The notes below the pieces were generated by a model. The model saw only the letters and a list, made by a program, of their open reading frames with translations. It was not told the DNA's origin and searched no databases. Below are positions 38,834 through 48,412 of a DNA stretch of 64,000 nt, piece after piece. Origin of the DNA: Gracilariopsis chorda (lineage: Eukaryota > Rhodophyta > Florideophyceae > Gracilariales > Gracilariaceae); contig NBIV01000005.1 in the NCBI GenBank assembly GCA_003194525.1, forward strand, positions 496,001 to 560,000. The letters are read 5' to 3'. Numbering within the stretch: position 1 is the stretch's first letter; each line of letters starts with the position of its first letter. The position numbers and the translations under genes are program-made.

Positions 38834-40249
38834 ATGGACGTTATCGATTACTTTGTGATACAAGGAGACCCGGCCAATCAATCAGCGGCGAGTAGACCGA
38901 GTGAGACGTCCGCGTATCTCTTCACGCAGGCCGAGTTTGAGAAGTACACCCGTTCAGACAACTTCTATGACTCCTTCAATAGACGATGCCCCGTCGTTCA
39001 ATTTTCTCCTGATATGGACGAGGACCATGTCAAATTTCCGAGGGGTTATACTTATACCGCAGCCGTAACGCACGCGTCTTGGCCGCCGGGGGTTGAGGTA
39101 TTGGCTAGCGAACAGCAGAAAATACTCATGATAAAGGGGGAGGATGTAGGAGAATATATCTCTTTTCTTATCAAGGCCACCCTGCATAAACCTCGGAGAG
39201 TAGCAGCAGTCTGCAAACCTGAGAAACCCAGGGAAACTTATGAAGCATTGCAAACCAGTGGTGTAGTTTTTCATCGATTGGGGAACTGGCGGGCGTACGA
39301 TGATTGTGAAGAGCATCGTGATACTGACAGATCAGGGATCATAAGCCGGGTTAGAAGCGCTGAGTTTGCCTCTACCATTTCAAGTAAGCATACAATCAAC
39401 GTGGGAGGTAACGGTTTCCTCCAGAAGAATTTCATGTGTACCGCAGCCCTTACGCTAATATTGAAAGAGAAAAACCGTACCAAGGGTGAAAAAACTGGCG
39501 CAGGTATCACGCGTGAGCTGGTTTTAAATGCTCTGAATGATATGCATGGCTGCAAGATCGACAAGTTTGTTGCGACTGATGTGGGTGAAATCGGACGTGA
39601 GGTATCCAAGATGCGAAGCTTAATTGAGAACCTGAAGAGCATTAAGTATCACACTGAAGGTGCAATGGTTTCAACGGGGCTCTTCTGGAAGATTTCTGCC
39701 TGGACCTACATCACTGGTGTCATACTCGCTGCGCTTCTCACTGCAGCTTTGAACATTGCTTCCAGAGACAATTTGTTTGAAAGGTTCACTGATATGGCGG
39801 CTGTTTTGACTACGTTACTCGTCAGCGTTTTTGGTCTGCTGAAACTCAAAAGCGAGGACCCGAATGTGATAAGGAATACTTTGAGAGGTTTCAAAGTACT
39901 CCGGCATTTCGAGGATGTAGTGCGGGAAGTTAAGTGCGATGATGAGGCATATTTAAGGATGGTTTTATCTGTTGGAGCTGCAGATGTGGATTGGTTAGAT
40001 CGGGAGGGCAGCTGCTATGCCCTTACCCAGAGGAGTGGACGTATCCGAGACACAGTCGGTGCCAAGCTAGGGGAACTTACACGGGCTGGATGGTTCTTTT
40101 CAGAGCATAGTGCAATGAACATAGTGTTGAAGCGCGTTGTACACTTCCGCATAAGTTCGGGTATTGCTCACATGGAGGGGTCTGCAGGAAAAACAGCAAC
40201 TTGGTGCGAAGTATTTGATAGTTACTTGTCGGTCAAGGGCTGGAGCTAG
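38834..40249 (+). CDS. unrecognised 471-residue protein with two membrane segments
   Basis: Intact frame from the ATG at 38834 (MDVIDYFVIQGDPANQ). I do not recognise a family. The N-terminal about 290 residues are soluble-looking and mixed-charge. Two hydrophobic segments follow closely: ISAWTYITGVILAALLTAAL (about 294-313) and MAAVLTTLLVSVFGLLKL (about 326-343). The rest is soluble-looking again, so both long parts would lie on the same side of a membrane. It sits alone in a gene-poor region between repeat-rich stretches. It could be lineage-specific, transposon-associated or fast-evolving. The long open frame argues that it is real. Confidence 0.6.
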   Translation: MDVIDYFVIQGDPANQSAASRPSETSAYLFTQAEFEKYTRSDNFYDSFNRRCPVVQFSPDMDEDHVKFPRGYTYTAAVTHASWPPGVEVLASEQQKILMIKGEDVGEYISFLIKATLHKPRRVAAVCKPEKPRETYEALQTSGVVFHRLGNWRAYDDCEEHRDTDRSGIISRVRSAEFASTISSKHTINVGGNGFLQKNFMCTAALTLILKEKNRTKGEKTGAGITRELVLNALNDMHGCKIDKFVATDVGEIGREVSKMRSLIENLKSIKYHTEGAMVSTGLFWKISAWTYITGVILAALLTAALNIASRDNLFERFTDMAAVLTTLLVSVFGLLKLKSEDPNVIRNTLRGFKVLRHFEDVVREVKCDDEAYLRMVLSVGAADVDWLDREGSCYALTQRSGRIRDTVGAKLGELTRAGWFFSEHSAMNIVLKRVVHFRISSGIAHMEGSAGKTATWCEVFDSYLSVKGWS

Positions 40250-41957
40250 TCGTGACTGAGATCAGAGGCGAAGCCTTGGCGCTGAGTAGATCGGACGGTT
40301 CTCGCCTGTGTCATTTTGATCAACGTGGAGAGAGAGGGTGGGGGAGGGGGAATAGATGCACTTCTCACACTTCGGATGAGTAGGGAACGGCGCTTCCCAT
40401 ACATACACTGGCTTCGGTATTATTAGCAGGGGTAATCGAGCGAGGGGTCTCCTGCGACATGCCTTGGCCTGATGGAGGTAAACTGGTTAACTTTAGCGTT
40501 TTAACCCTTAACTTTTGGTACCGGTACCGTTGCAACGGTACCTTGACACCAACGAAACGGTATGTGGTGTATAATATACACTGTATATGTGCGTTGTCAT
40601 AGGGGTCACTGCCATGGTTCAAACCGGACTTGTGGCCTAGTGGTTTTGGTTATCACACGGTAGACACATGGACGCAACTCTGCAATGTTGGAATGAGTTT
40701 CTATTTGCATAGGCCAAAAAAAGGATTTTGGAATGAGCATATCAGTCGGCACAAAATCATTTCCGAAATTGCTGAAAAAGCAACCCTCGCGGACTGTTTA
40801 ATCTTCTGCTACGTAACTTTTAACGCTTGATAGTCTAGAGCCAAAGAGCCAAAGCCACTCACGATGTTGTCGGCAGCTCTTACCGCTCGACACGATAACG
40901 CATGCATGAGTTTTGCTTGCCGCTTGCTCTTAACTGCCTTTCCATGCGACACGCGATGGTGATCTCGTTACGGATTGTCTCGAATCCAGTTCTGCGCTTC
41001 GCACAACGCACCAGCCAAGGCACGGACAAAGGCGTCAGTCGCAAGACCACGACTGTGTTTTCGTGGCGACAAGCAAATTCACGCGTTGCGGCACACTGTG
41101 CAATATCTATGGCTGCCACCAGCTCCGAGCGTTCTTTTTTAGAGAGTTTGAGCATGTGACTGAGGCAGTGTTCCACACATAAACTGCTGGAGTGTTGAGT
41201 ACAAAGCCACGGCTTGACACTTGGTTCGAGGGAAGACGACCAATAATTGTGTTAAAAAACGTCACCGCGAAGACTTGTTTAACGAGAGAATGTTAAAAGA
41301 ACGGGGGTGGTATCATGTACCAACGGTACCAAGAGCGATGGTGGCAGATGCACATCGTCTCGACTCATGTCCAAATACCCCAAAGACGCGGTAATTTGTA
41401 GTTGGAGAAAGGCGCAAAGGGGAGGACAGAAGGTGCGAAAATGAGGAGCTCCCCCTCCGCCTGCTGTCCGTATAGACACGCACCCACACCCACACACACC
41501 ACACACATGGAGGCAAAACAATGGATATGAATGGCCAATGATGACGCAAAGGCAGCGAACACATAACGAAAGACGGGAACAAACATAACAAAAAAACGTC
41601 GAGGGACGAGCGCTTTGCTTGAGTAGACCTAGGAAATAGGACAAAGTAAATAGTAAATGAGATACACACATACACACACACTGACAAGACACGGAAGAGA
41701 GCAGAATTAGTCAAACCATGCAATAACCATGCGCACACACGCCGCGACCGCTACAAGACGAGAGAAAAAAAACGAAGGAAAGCCCGGGATCCGTCGACGG
41801 CAAGGAGCAAGAGGGGGAAGAAGAAAACACATCACGCAGAACTAAGAGGGGAACAGAAAGTTGGAGGAGACAGAGAGAGCACACTTGGAGCACACTTGGA
41901 TTAGAGCACGAGAGGTTGACAAGAGGAGGGATTTACTGGACACAAGTGAACATAGTA
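40250..41957. other. gene-poor stretch with palindrome and CA-rich tract
   Basis: No firm gene. It contains the 20-bp palindrome at 40523-40542 and a CA-rich tract at about 41478-41512. It also has a 98-codon minus-strand frame at 40880-41176 (MLKLSKKERSELVAAIDIAQ) with plausible codon use but no family; that frame could be a fragment. Confidence 0.4.
40523..40542. repeat. 20-bp perfect palindrome GGTACCGTTGCAACGGTACC
   Basis: Two self-complementary 10-base halves, immediately preceded by GGTACC (40517-40522). The core GGTACCGTTG also occurs at about 36488, within another hairpin. Confidence 0.9.
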
Positions 41958-42569
41958 TCAACTGAGATAGGCGTAATCCTTTCCTCTGAGCTGTCTCGTA
42001 ACATAATCCTCATTGAACTTGGTAAAGTCACGAAACTGTTCGGCCAAACGGTCATTGAGAATTTTGGCAAAGTGCTCATTCATGTTGGCCTCCTTCTCCG
42101 AGAGGATGGAGCGACAAATATGAGCAAGGTCATGCACATTGAAAAGCTTTTCGGACAGATTGATATGACCATTTGCCAGTTTGTGCACCACTTTTTTCAG
42201 CCGTTTGGGGACGTGTTTAGCCAAGGCGGCAATTTCTTGTTCGGAAAGTTTTTCCCTTGTGGAAGGGGTGAGCGGGTTGCGGTTGGAGGCAGAAGAGGCA
42301 GGGGTGGTGGGGGTGTTGTGCGATGTGGAATTGTGCGAAGAGGAAGATGTGGAAGGGGGAAGAGGGTGTGTTTGGGAGACGTGAAGAGTCCTCAACGGTC
42401 TGGTGGGGGTTGTGAAAGAGGATGGTGTGCAGCGCCCACGTTTTAGCGGGGGTTGACGAATGACGAAACGGGAGGGGGAGCAGGCCTGCGGAGGCAGAGG
42501 CAAGTCGACTGCCATTTCATCGAAATGGCGCTTGGCGCCGCGAAGCTTCAGCGTAGCGACGCCGGACAT
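41958..42569 (-). CDS. akirin-like nuclear protein
   Basis: Predicted 203 residues. The N-terminus (MSGVATLKLRGAKRHFDEMA, then PPLKRGRC) resembles akirins in starting with a short ATLKR-like motif and a nuclear signal. The C-terminus (FAKILNDRLAEQFRDFTKF, then EDYVTRQLRGKDYAYLS) matches the akirin pattern of a helix with LAEQY..FVKF followed by a terminal SYLS-like tail. Akirins are small nuclear cofactors that link transcription factors to chromatin and help import proteasomes. The middle is Ser/Thr/Pro-rich. The start is the ATG at 42569; the upstream open frame is Pro-rich low complexity. The overall similarity is weak. Confidence 0.55.
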   Translation of the reverse strand: MSGVATLKLRGAKRHFDEMAVDLPLPPQACSPSRFVIRQPPLKRGRCTPSSFTTPTRPLRTLHVSQTHPLPPSTSSSSHNSTSHNTPTTPASSASNRNPLTPSTREKLSEQEIAALAKHVPKRLKKVVHKLANGHINLSEKLFNVHDLAHICRSILSEKEANMNEHFAKILNDRLAEQFRDFTKFNEDYVTRQLRGKDYAYLS

Positions 42570-43046
42570 GACGGGGAGAGGGTGGGGGGAGGGGGTAGCG
42601 GGAGTGGGGCGGGTGTTGGCAGGGCGCGCGGCGAAAGAGGGGGGTGTGTGTGTGGGCGGTTTTAAGGGGGTGGGGGGGGAGGGAGGAGAGCCGGGCGGAA
42701 GAGAGGGACGGAGCAAGTGCCAAGAAAGGTGGGCGGCGGGCGCGGGCGTGGAGGGCGGCGGGGAGGAGGGTTGCGGCGGCAGGGGCGGGCAAGCGACGCG
42801 CGCTGTGCGGCCGTGGCGTGCGCCGCATTCGCCGCTGCTTCAAGAGCGCCCGCGCCGCTGCGCCAAACGGTCCAAACTGCACCGCGTGGACGGGTTGACA
42901 GCGCTGCCATGTGGTCCACGTGGTCTACGTGGCGCGGTCACAACGTCGCGGTGGCGTATCTATCAACATTATATCTCCGGCGCCGTACCGGTGGAGGGAG
43001 CGGCTGTGAGGTTGCGATTGGAGTTTGCGTTTGGTTTCAGATAGAC
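42570..43046. other. divergent promoter, G-rich
   Basis: Head-to-head spacer between the akirin-like and glutamine-synthetase-like genes. Plus-strand G-runs at about 42580-42700 can form quadruplex-like structures; on the akirin-like transcript they are C-runs. An in-frame ATG near 42909 could extend the glutamine-synthetase-like protein. Confidence 0.5.
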
Positions 43047-44520
43047 ATGGATGTGAATGGAGAGGGTGATGGAGGCGGAGCGGTTGGTGGCGGCTTGCTG
43101 CCGATGCACTTGGTGCCGATGCTGCGCATCGTCCTGGTACGTCGCGCTGTTCTTCCCCGCCGACGAGCGCCCCGATGGCACACACCGCACTGAAGCTGAC
43201 CCGAGCGACCGCGTGCGCCAATAGCTGGACTACCATGGCATGCGCCGATGCAAGCTCATCCCGCTTCACAACAGCCAGCGCAACTGCCTAATCGTCAAGG
43301 GCGCCATCTTGCTCACGTCGCGATGCTCCATTCCAGACGGCACGCCGCTCTCCGCACAGGGAGAAGTGTACATGTTACCGTTCTCGCCGTACGAAAAGTT
43401 GCCGTCTTCCAAGCTGGCCGCCTTGCCCACTAGCAGAGTGGTGCGCTTTCCAACCCACCCGAATCACAGTTTCACCATTGCCCATTTGCATGATCAGCAC
43501 GGCCGTCCCTGGCAGCACTGTCCCAGACAGCTCTTGTGTGCGGCCATTCAACAGCTACGCGCTCATAATCTTTCCATGCAAGCAGGCTTTGAAATGGAGT
43601 TTGTTTTGCTACGTGGAGATCCATCTGAGCCGCATACTTTAAAGCCATTTGGAAGTGCAACAGGATACGCTCTCCTGTCTCTTATCGATCAGGCCGCCCC
43701 AATTTTGGATCATATGGTATCCGCCTTGCAGCAAGCGAACATAAAAGTCACCATGATGCACGCGGAGGGTGCACCGGGACATTTCGAAATCGTTCTTCAC
43801 CATAATCAGGTGCTTGCCGCCGTGGACGACCTTGTTCTTGCGAGAGAGATTGTTCGTTCTGTCGCGCTGCAACATCATTCATACGCCACTTTTATTCCCA
43901 AGTACGGCAACGCGGCTGGAAGTGGCAGTCATGTTCACTTCAGTCTGGACGCCCACTTCGGCTTGTCCAACAAGTTGTACGACCATCACGTCGGAATGTC
44001 TAGTACGGCGCAGCAATTTGTCGCGGGCGTGTTGGAAGCTTTACCATGGCTTACCTTCCTCACCAATGCAAGCGTCGCTAGTTACGCCCGTTTACAGCCG
44101 CAGTGTTGGGTCGGCGTGTACAAAGTGTGGGGCATAAGTAATAAGGAAGCGCCATTAAGATTGTCTCTAGATCGTTCTAACATCGAATTGAAGACCTTGG
44201 ACGCTTTGTCCAATGTGTACATAGCCATGACGGGCGTTATAGCAGCTGGCTTAAATGGAATTCGAGCCTGTTTACAATTGCCGCCACCTTGTCAAACAGA
44301 CCCACATCTGCTGGCTGAAGGAGAACGTGCGGAACGCTTACCGACTAGTCTGGCAGAGAGCTTGGAGCGATTTCGGGACGTTGCGGCTAGTGGCGCGCTT
44401 GCGGAGCTGTTTGCGCCGGACGTGGTGCGAGATATTCTCGCCGCGAAGAGTGATGAGATTCGTGAGGTTGACCGAATTGGTATGGATGCCTTCGTGCAGC
44501 AGATCGTCGCTTTGCATTGA
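43047..44520 (+). CDS. glutamine synthetase-like (FluG/GSI type) protein, two exons
   Basis: Exon 1 43047-43136 (30 codons), intron 43137-43224 (88 nt, GTACGT...AATAG), exon 2 43225-44520; 461 residues. The junction rebuilds LRIVLLDYHGMRRCKLIP, the conserved N-terminal pattern of GSI-type enzymes (R.V..DYHG..R.K..P), which supports the splice. Catalytic features are FEMEF (metal Glu, about 152-156), EGAPGHFEI (about 211-219) and GSGSHVHFSL (about 262-271). The C-terminal NIELKTLDALSNVYIAMTGV has Lys where glutamine synthetases have Arg in E-x-R. FluG-like proteins are a eukaryotic GSI-type group whose substrates are often unknown, so true glutamine synthesis is uncertain. Confidence 0.78.
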
Positions 44521-45304
44521 AGCTTGCGCTGTTGCGCTTGATCTTGCACTACGTCGTTACAGCTCTTCTCTCCGTTGCACTCATGCAAGTCTTCATCCCA
44601 ATACACAAATCGTAACATTCGAGCCCTCTTACGCGTTGCAGCTGCTTGTTTCCGCCACACAGAACGCATCCAGCGCACTGCTGCGTACAATGCACACTAC
44701 TTGTAGCAGAGCACTAAGTGTCTTTTTGTGCGCTCCGGCACGCCGTGCGCCGCCGTGGAAAGCTCACTAGTCTTGGTAATGGCTTCGTGAAAAGCCTTCC
44801 CAAGCACTTGTACTGCGCTTCCCGCCATTGTTTCTCCCCCCGCATAGCCCCGCTGTCAGTTTCGTCGAAATGCGTTCATCTTATTCATGCAGAATGCAAG
44901 TATCTTCGTTGTGTTCGTGCAGACGCATCCCTGCGGTGTGCTTTCTTCCGTCTGTGATGCATTTTCCAGTCGCTTCTTGTACGTGGTCTAGTCCCATGCC
45001 GCGTCCATGGCTTATCATAAGTTGACTAAATCACTTCCGTGCTGATGCACTCTCATGTGATACACTTCAGTGTTGAAATGTCATCGCCACCACTCCGGCA
45101 ATGATCATCTATAAACCTCCCGGCGCAAGGTCCCTTCCCGTCTCCATTCTTTCTTCCCACATCCACTTGGATACATCATTGAGCCCGCGTTCCGCATTCT
45201 GCAGAATCACAACTCCTCCTTTCTCTTAAAACGTCCTAGTTTTGCGTTTCTTGCTCTTGTCTCCCAGTTGTCGCTGTGCTCCCACACGAAATTCATTGAC
45301 AAAG
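44521..45304. other. intergenic spacer
   Basis: Between the glutamine-synthetase-like stop and the pyrophosphatase-like ATG. The last 200 bases are pyrimidine-rich, as for a 5' leader. No gene seen. Confidence 0.4.
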
Positions 45305-48300
45305 ATGGATACCACGGATAACCCAAATAACATTGACAAACTGCAAGCTCATCGAATCGGTCTCAGTCCCGCATCCCGCTACGTGGGCTATCAACCCGTT
45401 GACGTCAATGACTTTGGATTGCGCGTACAACATGACCCCGAGAGTCTCATTCTAACTTCTCTCAGGGTCTACGACCTCCCGGCCCCTCTCGTCACTGACA
45501 GCCCGCAGCACCACAAGCCCACAATTATTGCCGCCATAGTTTCATTCATGTTCTTCCTCGTTGCTCTCACTCTGGCCACCACCACCACGTCTTGCAACCT
45601 GGGCATGTGCGACAAGATCGATCGCTCCTCCTTACCGTCCCACAACTATCGCTTCCGTGTTGTTCCTTTTGAAGCCCCGCTTCGCTACGCGTGGGTTGCT
45701 TTGGCTGTCGCCTCGCTTGGAATCTTTGTGTTCTGCATTCATGTCATCCTCATTAAGAAGAGAAGCTCTGGAAACCATGCCGTTCAAAGCCTCGCAGCAT
45801 TGGTCAGGCATACTACCAACACAACCCTCCTACACCAATTCAAGTACTTCGCCCCAGTCGTCTTCGCTATTTTCCTGTTGTTATCCTTGACCAACAACTG
45901 GAGAATGGGCGCCTGTTTCTTGTTCGGCGCTGTCATCACTTCACTTGCCAGCTTGCTCAGTCAGTCAATTTCGGCAGCGGGTAGTCTTCGTGCAGCCGCA
46001 CTAATGATCTCTTCCGTCCCCAAAGCCATCCTCCTTGCCATGAGCACTGCTTCGTCTATTGTTATTGCAATAATTGCTTCTGTTCTGGGTGGTTTTGCCC
46101 TCTCGTATATCATCTTTCGAGACGTGCGTGCACTCTCAGGGTTTGTCATAGGCGCAGCCGTTCTCGCCCTCATGATTCGCTTAGCAGGCGGTCTTTTCGA
46201 GACTTCTTTGAAGGCTGATGACAACCCTAACGACCATGATCAATCCAGCCAAAGCCAGTTCCGTCAAGTGTTTGCAATTACTCCTCATTACATGATCACG
46301 TCGGTCGCGAGTCTTGTCGCCTCTAACATAGGCCATCTCGGAGGAATGGTGGCCCAAGTGTTTGCAGTCTACGCAGCTGCTATCATATCTACAGCGATTC
46401 TCGGTGCTTCTTTTCCTTTCTTCTACAGCAATCCTTTTGCTACTTGTGTGTTTAACCATCTGGCATTGGATAAAGAATGTGTTCTATACAGAGAAGGGGT
46501 GAAAGTATCACTTGCGGTGAGCATCTGCCGTGATCAGAGCCTTTTAAGCAGATACCCCTCATTCAAAGCACTAGAATCGAACACCGCCTTCGTTGCTTTG
46601 CCCTTTATTCTGGGGTTGGTCTCTTTGATCATCGCGGTCATTAGCACACTGTATACGGCTATGCCCAAGAGAGTCGGAAATGGAAGTCAACGAGATGCAA
46701 CTCTACGCAGCGTGATCCGACCGCTACGATTGAATATTCTCGTTGCTGCGCTTCTCACTATCGTCTGTGCTGCAGCACTGAGTTGGTCCCTCTTCGGATC
46801 AAGATCAAGCTTTCAGAAAGTCGCCGGCGCAACTATTGACAGGTACGAGCTGCCACCATTAACTACGGCGAATGCAGCCAGAAGGTGCAGACCGCGTCGT
46901 CTTGTCACGGAAGGAGAGAACGACAGGAACCGCGAATTCCCTGTGCTCAATCTGAACAATGTACGATATCAACCACTCGATTCACATGGCTTTGACTTCC
47001 CTCGAGTGTCTCAAATCCCGTTGCGCGTGTTCCTGTGCATGCTACTTGGGAGTATTTGTGCTGTTCTATATGGCCTATCTGTGGAACAAGGTACAGGCGT
47101 CATGGAATCCTGTGTTCAGCGGGTAATGAAGAAGACGACAGACAAGGATGGTGCGTACCTTACTGAAGCCCTGGGGATGGGCCTCCTATGGACCGTCGGA
47201 GGCACGTTCGTTGTCGTTTTAGCGACTTCGGTGTCGTACACTCTACTCCGAGCTTACGGGATTGGTCTATGTGTCCTTGGAATGCTGTGCACCATGGCTC
47301 CTGTGCTCGCAATATGCTGTGTTGGCCGTATCATGGAAAGTGCACATGCCATTAACGAACTCTGTGGATTATCAGGAGTCGGTATGGATGACACTTCGCA
47401 GCTAAAGGGCTTTACGCAGGGCTTCTGGACAATGTGCGCGGCTTTGCTGGGAGTATGTGGGCTCATGTGCTGCTTGGTGTTGAAATGGGTACTGTTGCAA
47501 GAGACCGGGTTACTGTCGGGATCCCGCTCACTCGGAGGCACGAATACCTTGAGCCCGTCGAGGCACATCACAGATGTGGATATGATAGACATCTCAGAAA
47601 GACTGGTCTTCCTTTCCATGGGAGTTGGGGTTTGGGGGGTAATGTTGTTTATTGCAGCGATGATATTCGGCGCCCGCCACACACGAGATGCAGTGAGAAG
47701 GAAGTGCCGACAGGGGTCCGGAACTGGGGCAGCTGCAATTGCGTCTTCTGCAACCGAGTGGATACTTCGCGCGGCCCAAGCCCGAAGAGAGGCCGGACTG
47801 GAGACTGTCGTAATCGGGCTTGTGGCAGTCATATGGCCCCTCGCCAGCGGTCTCGCCCTCGGACAACGTGCTCTTGCGGGGGCTGTGGCAGGGGCTATTG
47901 GTGTCTCGATTGGACTATCGACAGCCCTCCTTGTCTGCGGTGGCGTTGGCCAAGCTAGCTGCTGCGCCCATAACCCCGACGGTGAACAAGGGCCATCTCA
48001 GGCAGCGGTGCACATTTTGGGGGATGTTGGGGACTCCATGCTGTGGATCGGGAACAGCTTGAATGGTGTAGCGGTCTTCTGGTCTGCGTTTGCAGTCGGT
48101 GTTGTCAAACTGATGCGCGCGGATGGCGCCAGGGGTTGGATTGGGGCGGTTCTGGCAGCCGTGGCCATGATGCTGGCTATCACTATAGTGGTATACCTCG
48201 CCCGTCGTGCCAAGCAGAGTGAGGAAAGCAACCCGGGCACAAACTTCACATTCCGGGTAAACCCGGATGCTGTGTCGCCGTTCTTCTTGGCGGGTCCGGA

Positions 48301-48412
48301 GCTGAGGGCAGAGAATATTAGCCCGAAGAGTCGCCTTGGGGTGTTACGGTTGGAGAGTGGCTCCGACAGCTACAACGATTTGTTTGCAACGGTGCTGGGT
48401 ATAGATGAATAG
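45305..48412 (+). CDS. divergent, probably inactive membrane pyrophosphatase (H+-PPase) paralogue
   Basis: Predicted 1035-residue polytopic protein with about 16 hydrophobic segments. Several stretches align with proton-pumping membrane pyrophosphatases. SGFVIGAAVLALMIRLAGG (about 278) matches GF.LG.SSIALF.RVGGG. SNIGHLGGMVAQVFAVYAAA (about 340) matches DNVGDIAGMGSDLFGSYAEA. ESAHAINELCGLSG with LKGFTQGFWTMCAALLG (about 678) matches the DNAGGIAEMAG...GNTTAA..KGFAIGSAAL region. ILGDVGDSMLWIGNSLN (about 905) matches VIGDTIGDPLKDTSGPSLN. Many acidic and Lys residues that hold Mg-pyrophosphate are replaced, and the DVGADLVGKVE loop is unrecognisable. It is about 270 residues longer than usual, with a polar insertion near 520-580. 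Start ATG 45305. Confidence 0.72.
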   Translation: MDTTDNPNNIDKLQAHRIGLSPASRYVGYQPVDVNDFGLRVQHDPESLILTSLRVYDLPAPLVTDSPQHHKPTIIAAIVSFMFFLVALTLATTTTSCNLGMCDKIDRSSLPSHNYRFRVVPFEAPLRYAWVALAVASLGIFVFCIHVILIKKRSSGNHAVQSLAALVRHTTNTTLLHQFKYFAPVVFAIFLLLSLTNNWRMGACFLFGAVITSLASLLSQSISAAGSLRAAALMISSVPKAILLAMSTASSIVIAIIASVLGGFALSYIIFRDVRALSGFVIGAAVLALMIRLAGGLFETSLKADDNPNDHDQSSQSQFRQVFAITPHYMITSVASLVASNIGHLGGMVAQVFAVYAAAIISTAILGASFPFFYSNPFATCVFNHLALDKECVLYREGVKVSLAVSICRDQSLLSRYPSFKALESNTAFVALPFILGLVSLIIAVISTLYTAMPKRVGNGSQRDATLRSVIRPLRLNILVAALLTIVCAAALSWSLFGSRSSFQKVAGATIDRYELPPLTTANAARRCRPRRLVTEGENDRNREFPVLNLNNVRYQPLDSHGFDFPRVSQIPLRVFLCMLLGSICAVLYGLSVEQGTGVMESCVQRVMKKTTDKDGAYLTEALGMGLLWTVGGTFVVVLATSVSYTLLRAYGIGLCVLGMLCTMAPVLAICCVGRIMESAHAINELCGLSGVGMDDTSQLKGFTQGFWTMCAALLGVCGLMCCLVLKWVLLQETGLLSGSRSLGGTNTLSPSRHITDVDMIDISERLVFLSMGVGVWGVMLFIAAMIFGARHTRDAVRRKCRQGSGTGAAAIASSATEWILRAAQARREAGLETVVIGLVAVIWPLASGLALGQRALAGAVAGAIGVSIGLSTALLVCGGVGQASCCAHNPDGEQGPSQAAVHILGDVGDSMLWIGNSLNGVAVFWSAFAVGVVKLMRADGARGWIGAVLAAVAMMLAITIVVYLARRAKQSEESNPGTNFTFRVNPDAVSPFFLAGPELRAENISPKSRLGVLRLESGSDSYNDLFATVLGIDE

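Noticed and set aside
40630..40690. tRNA-like GTGGCCTAGTGG string
   Set aside because: No T-loop or closing acceptor stem; chance resemblance.
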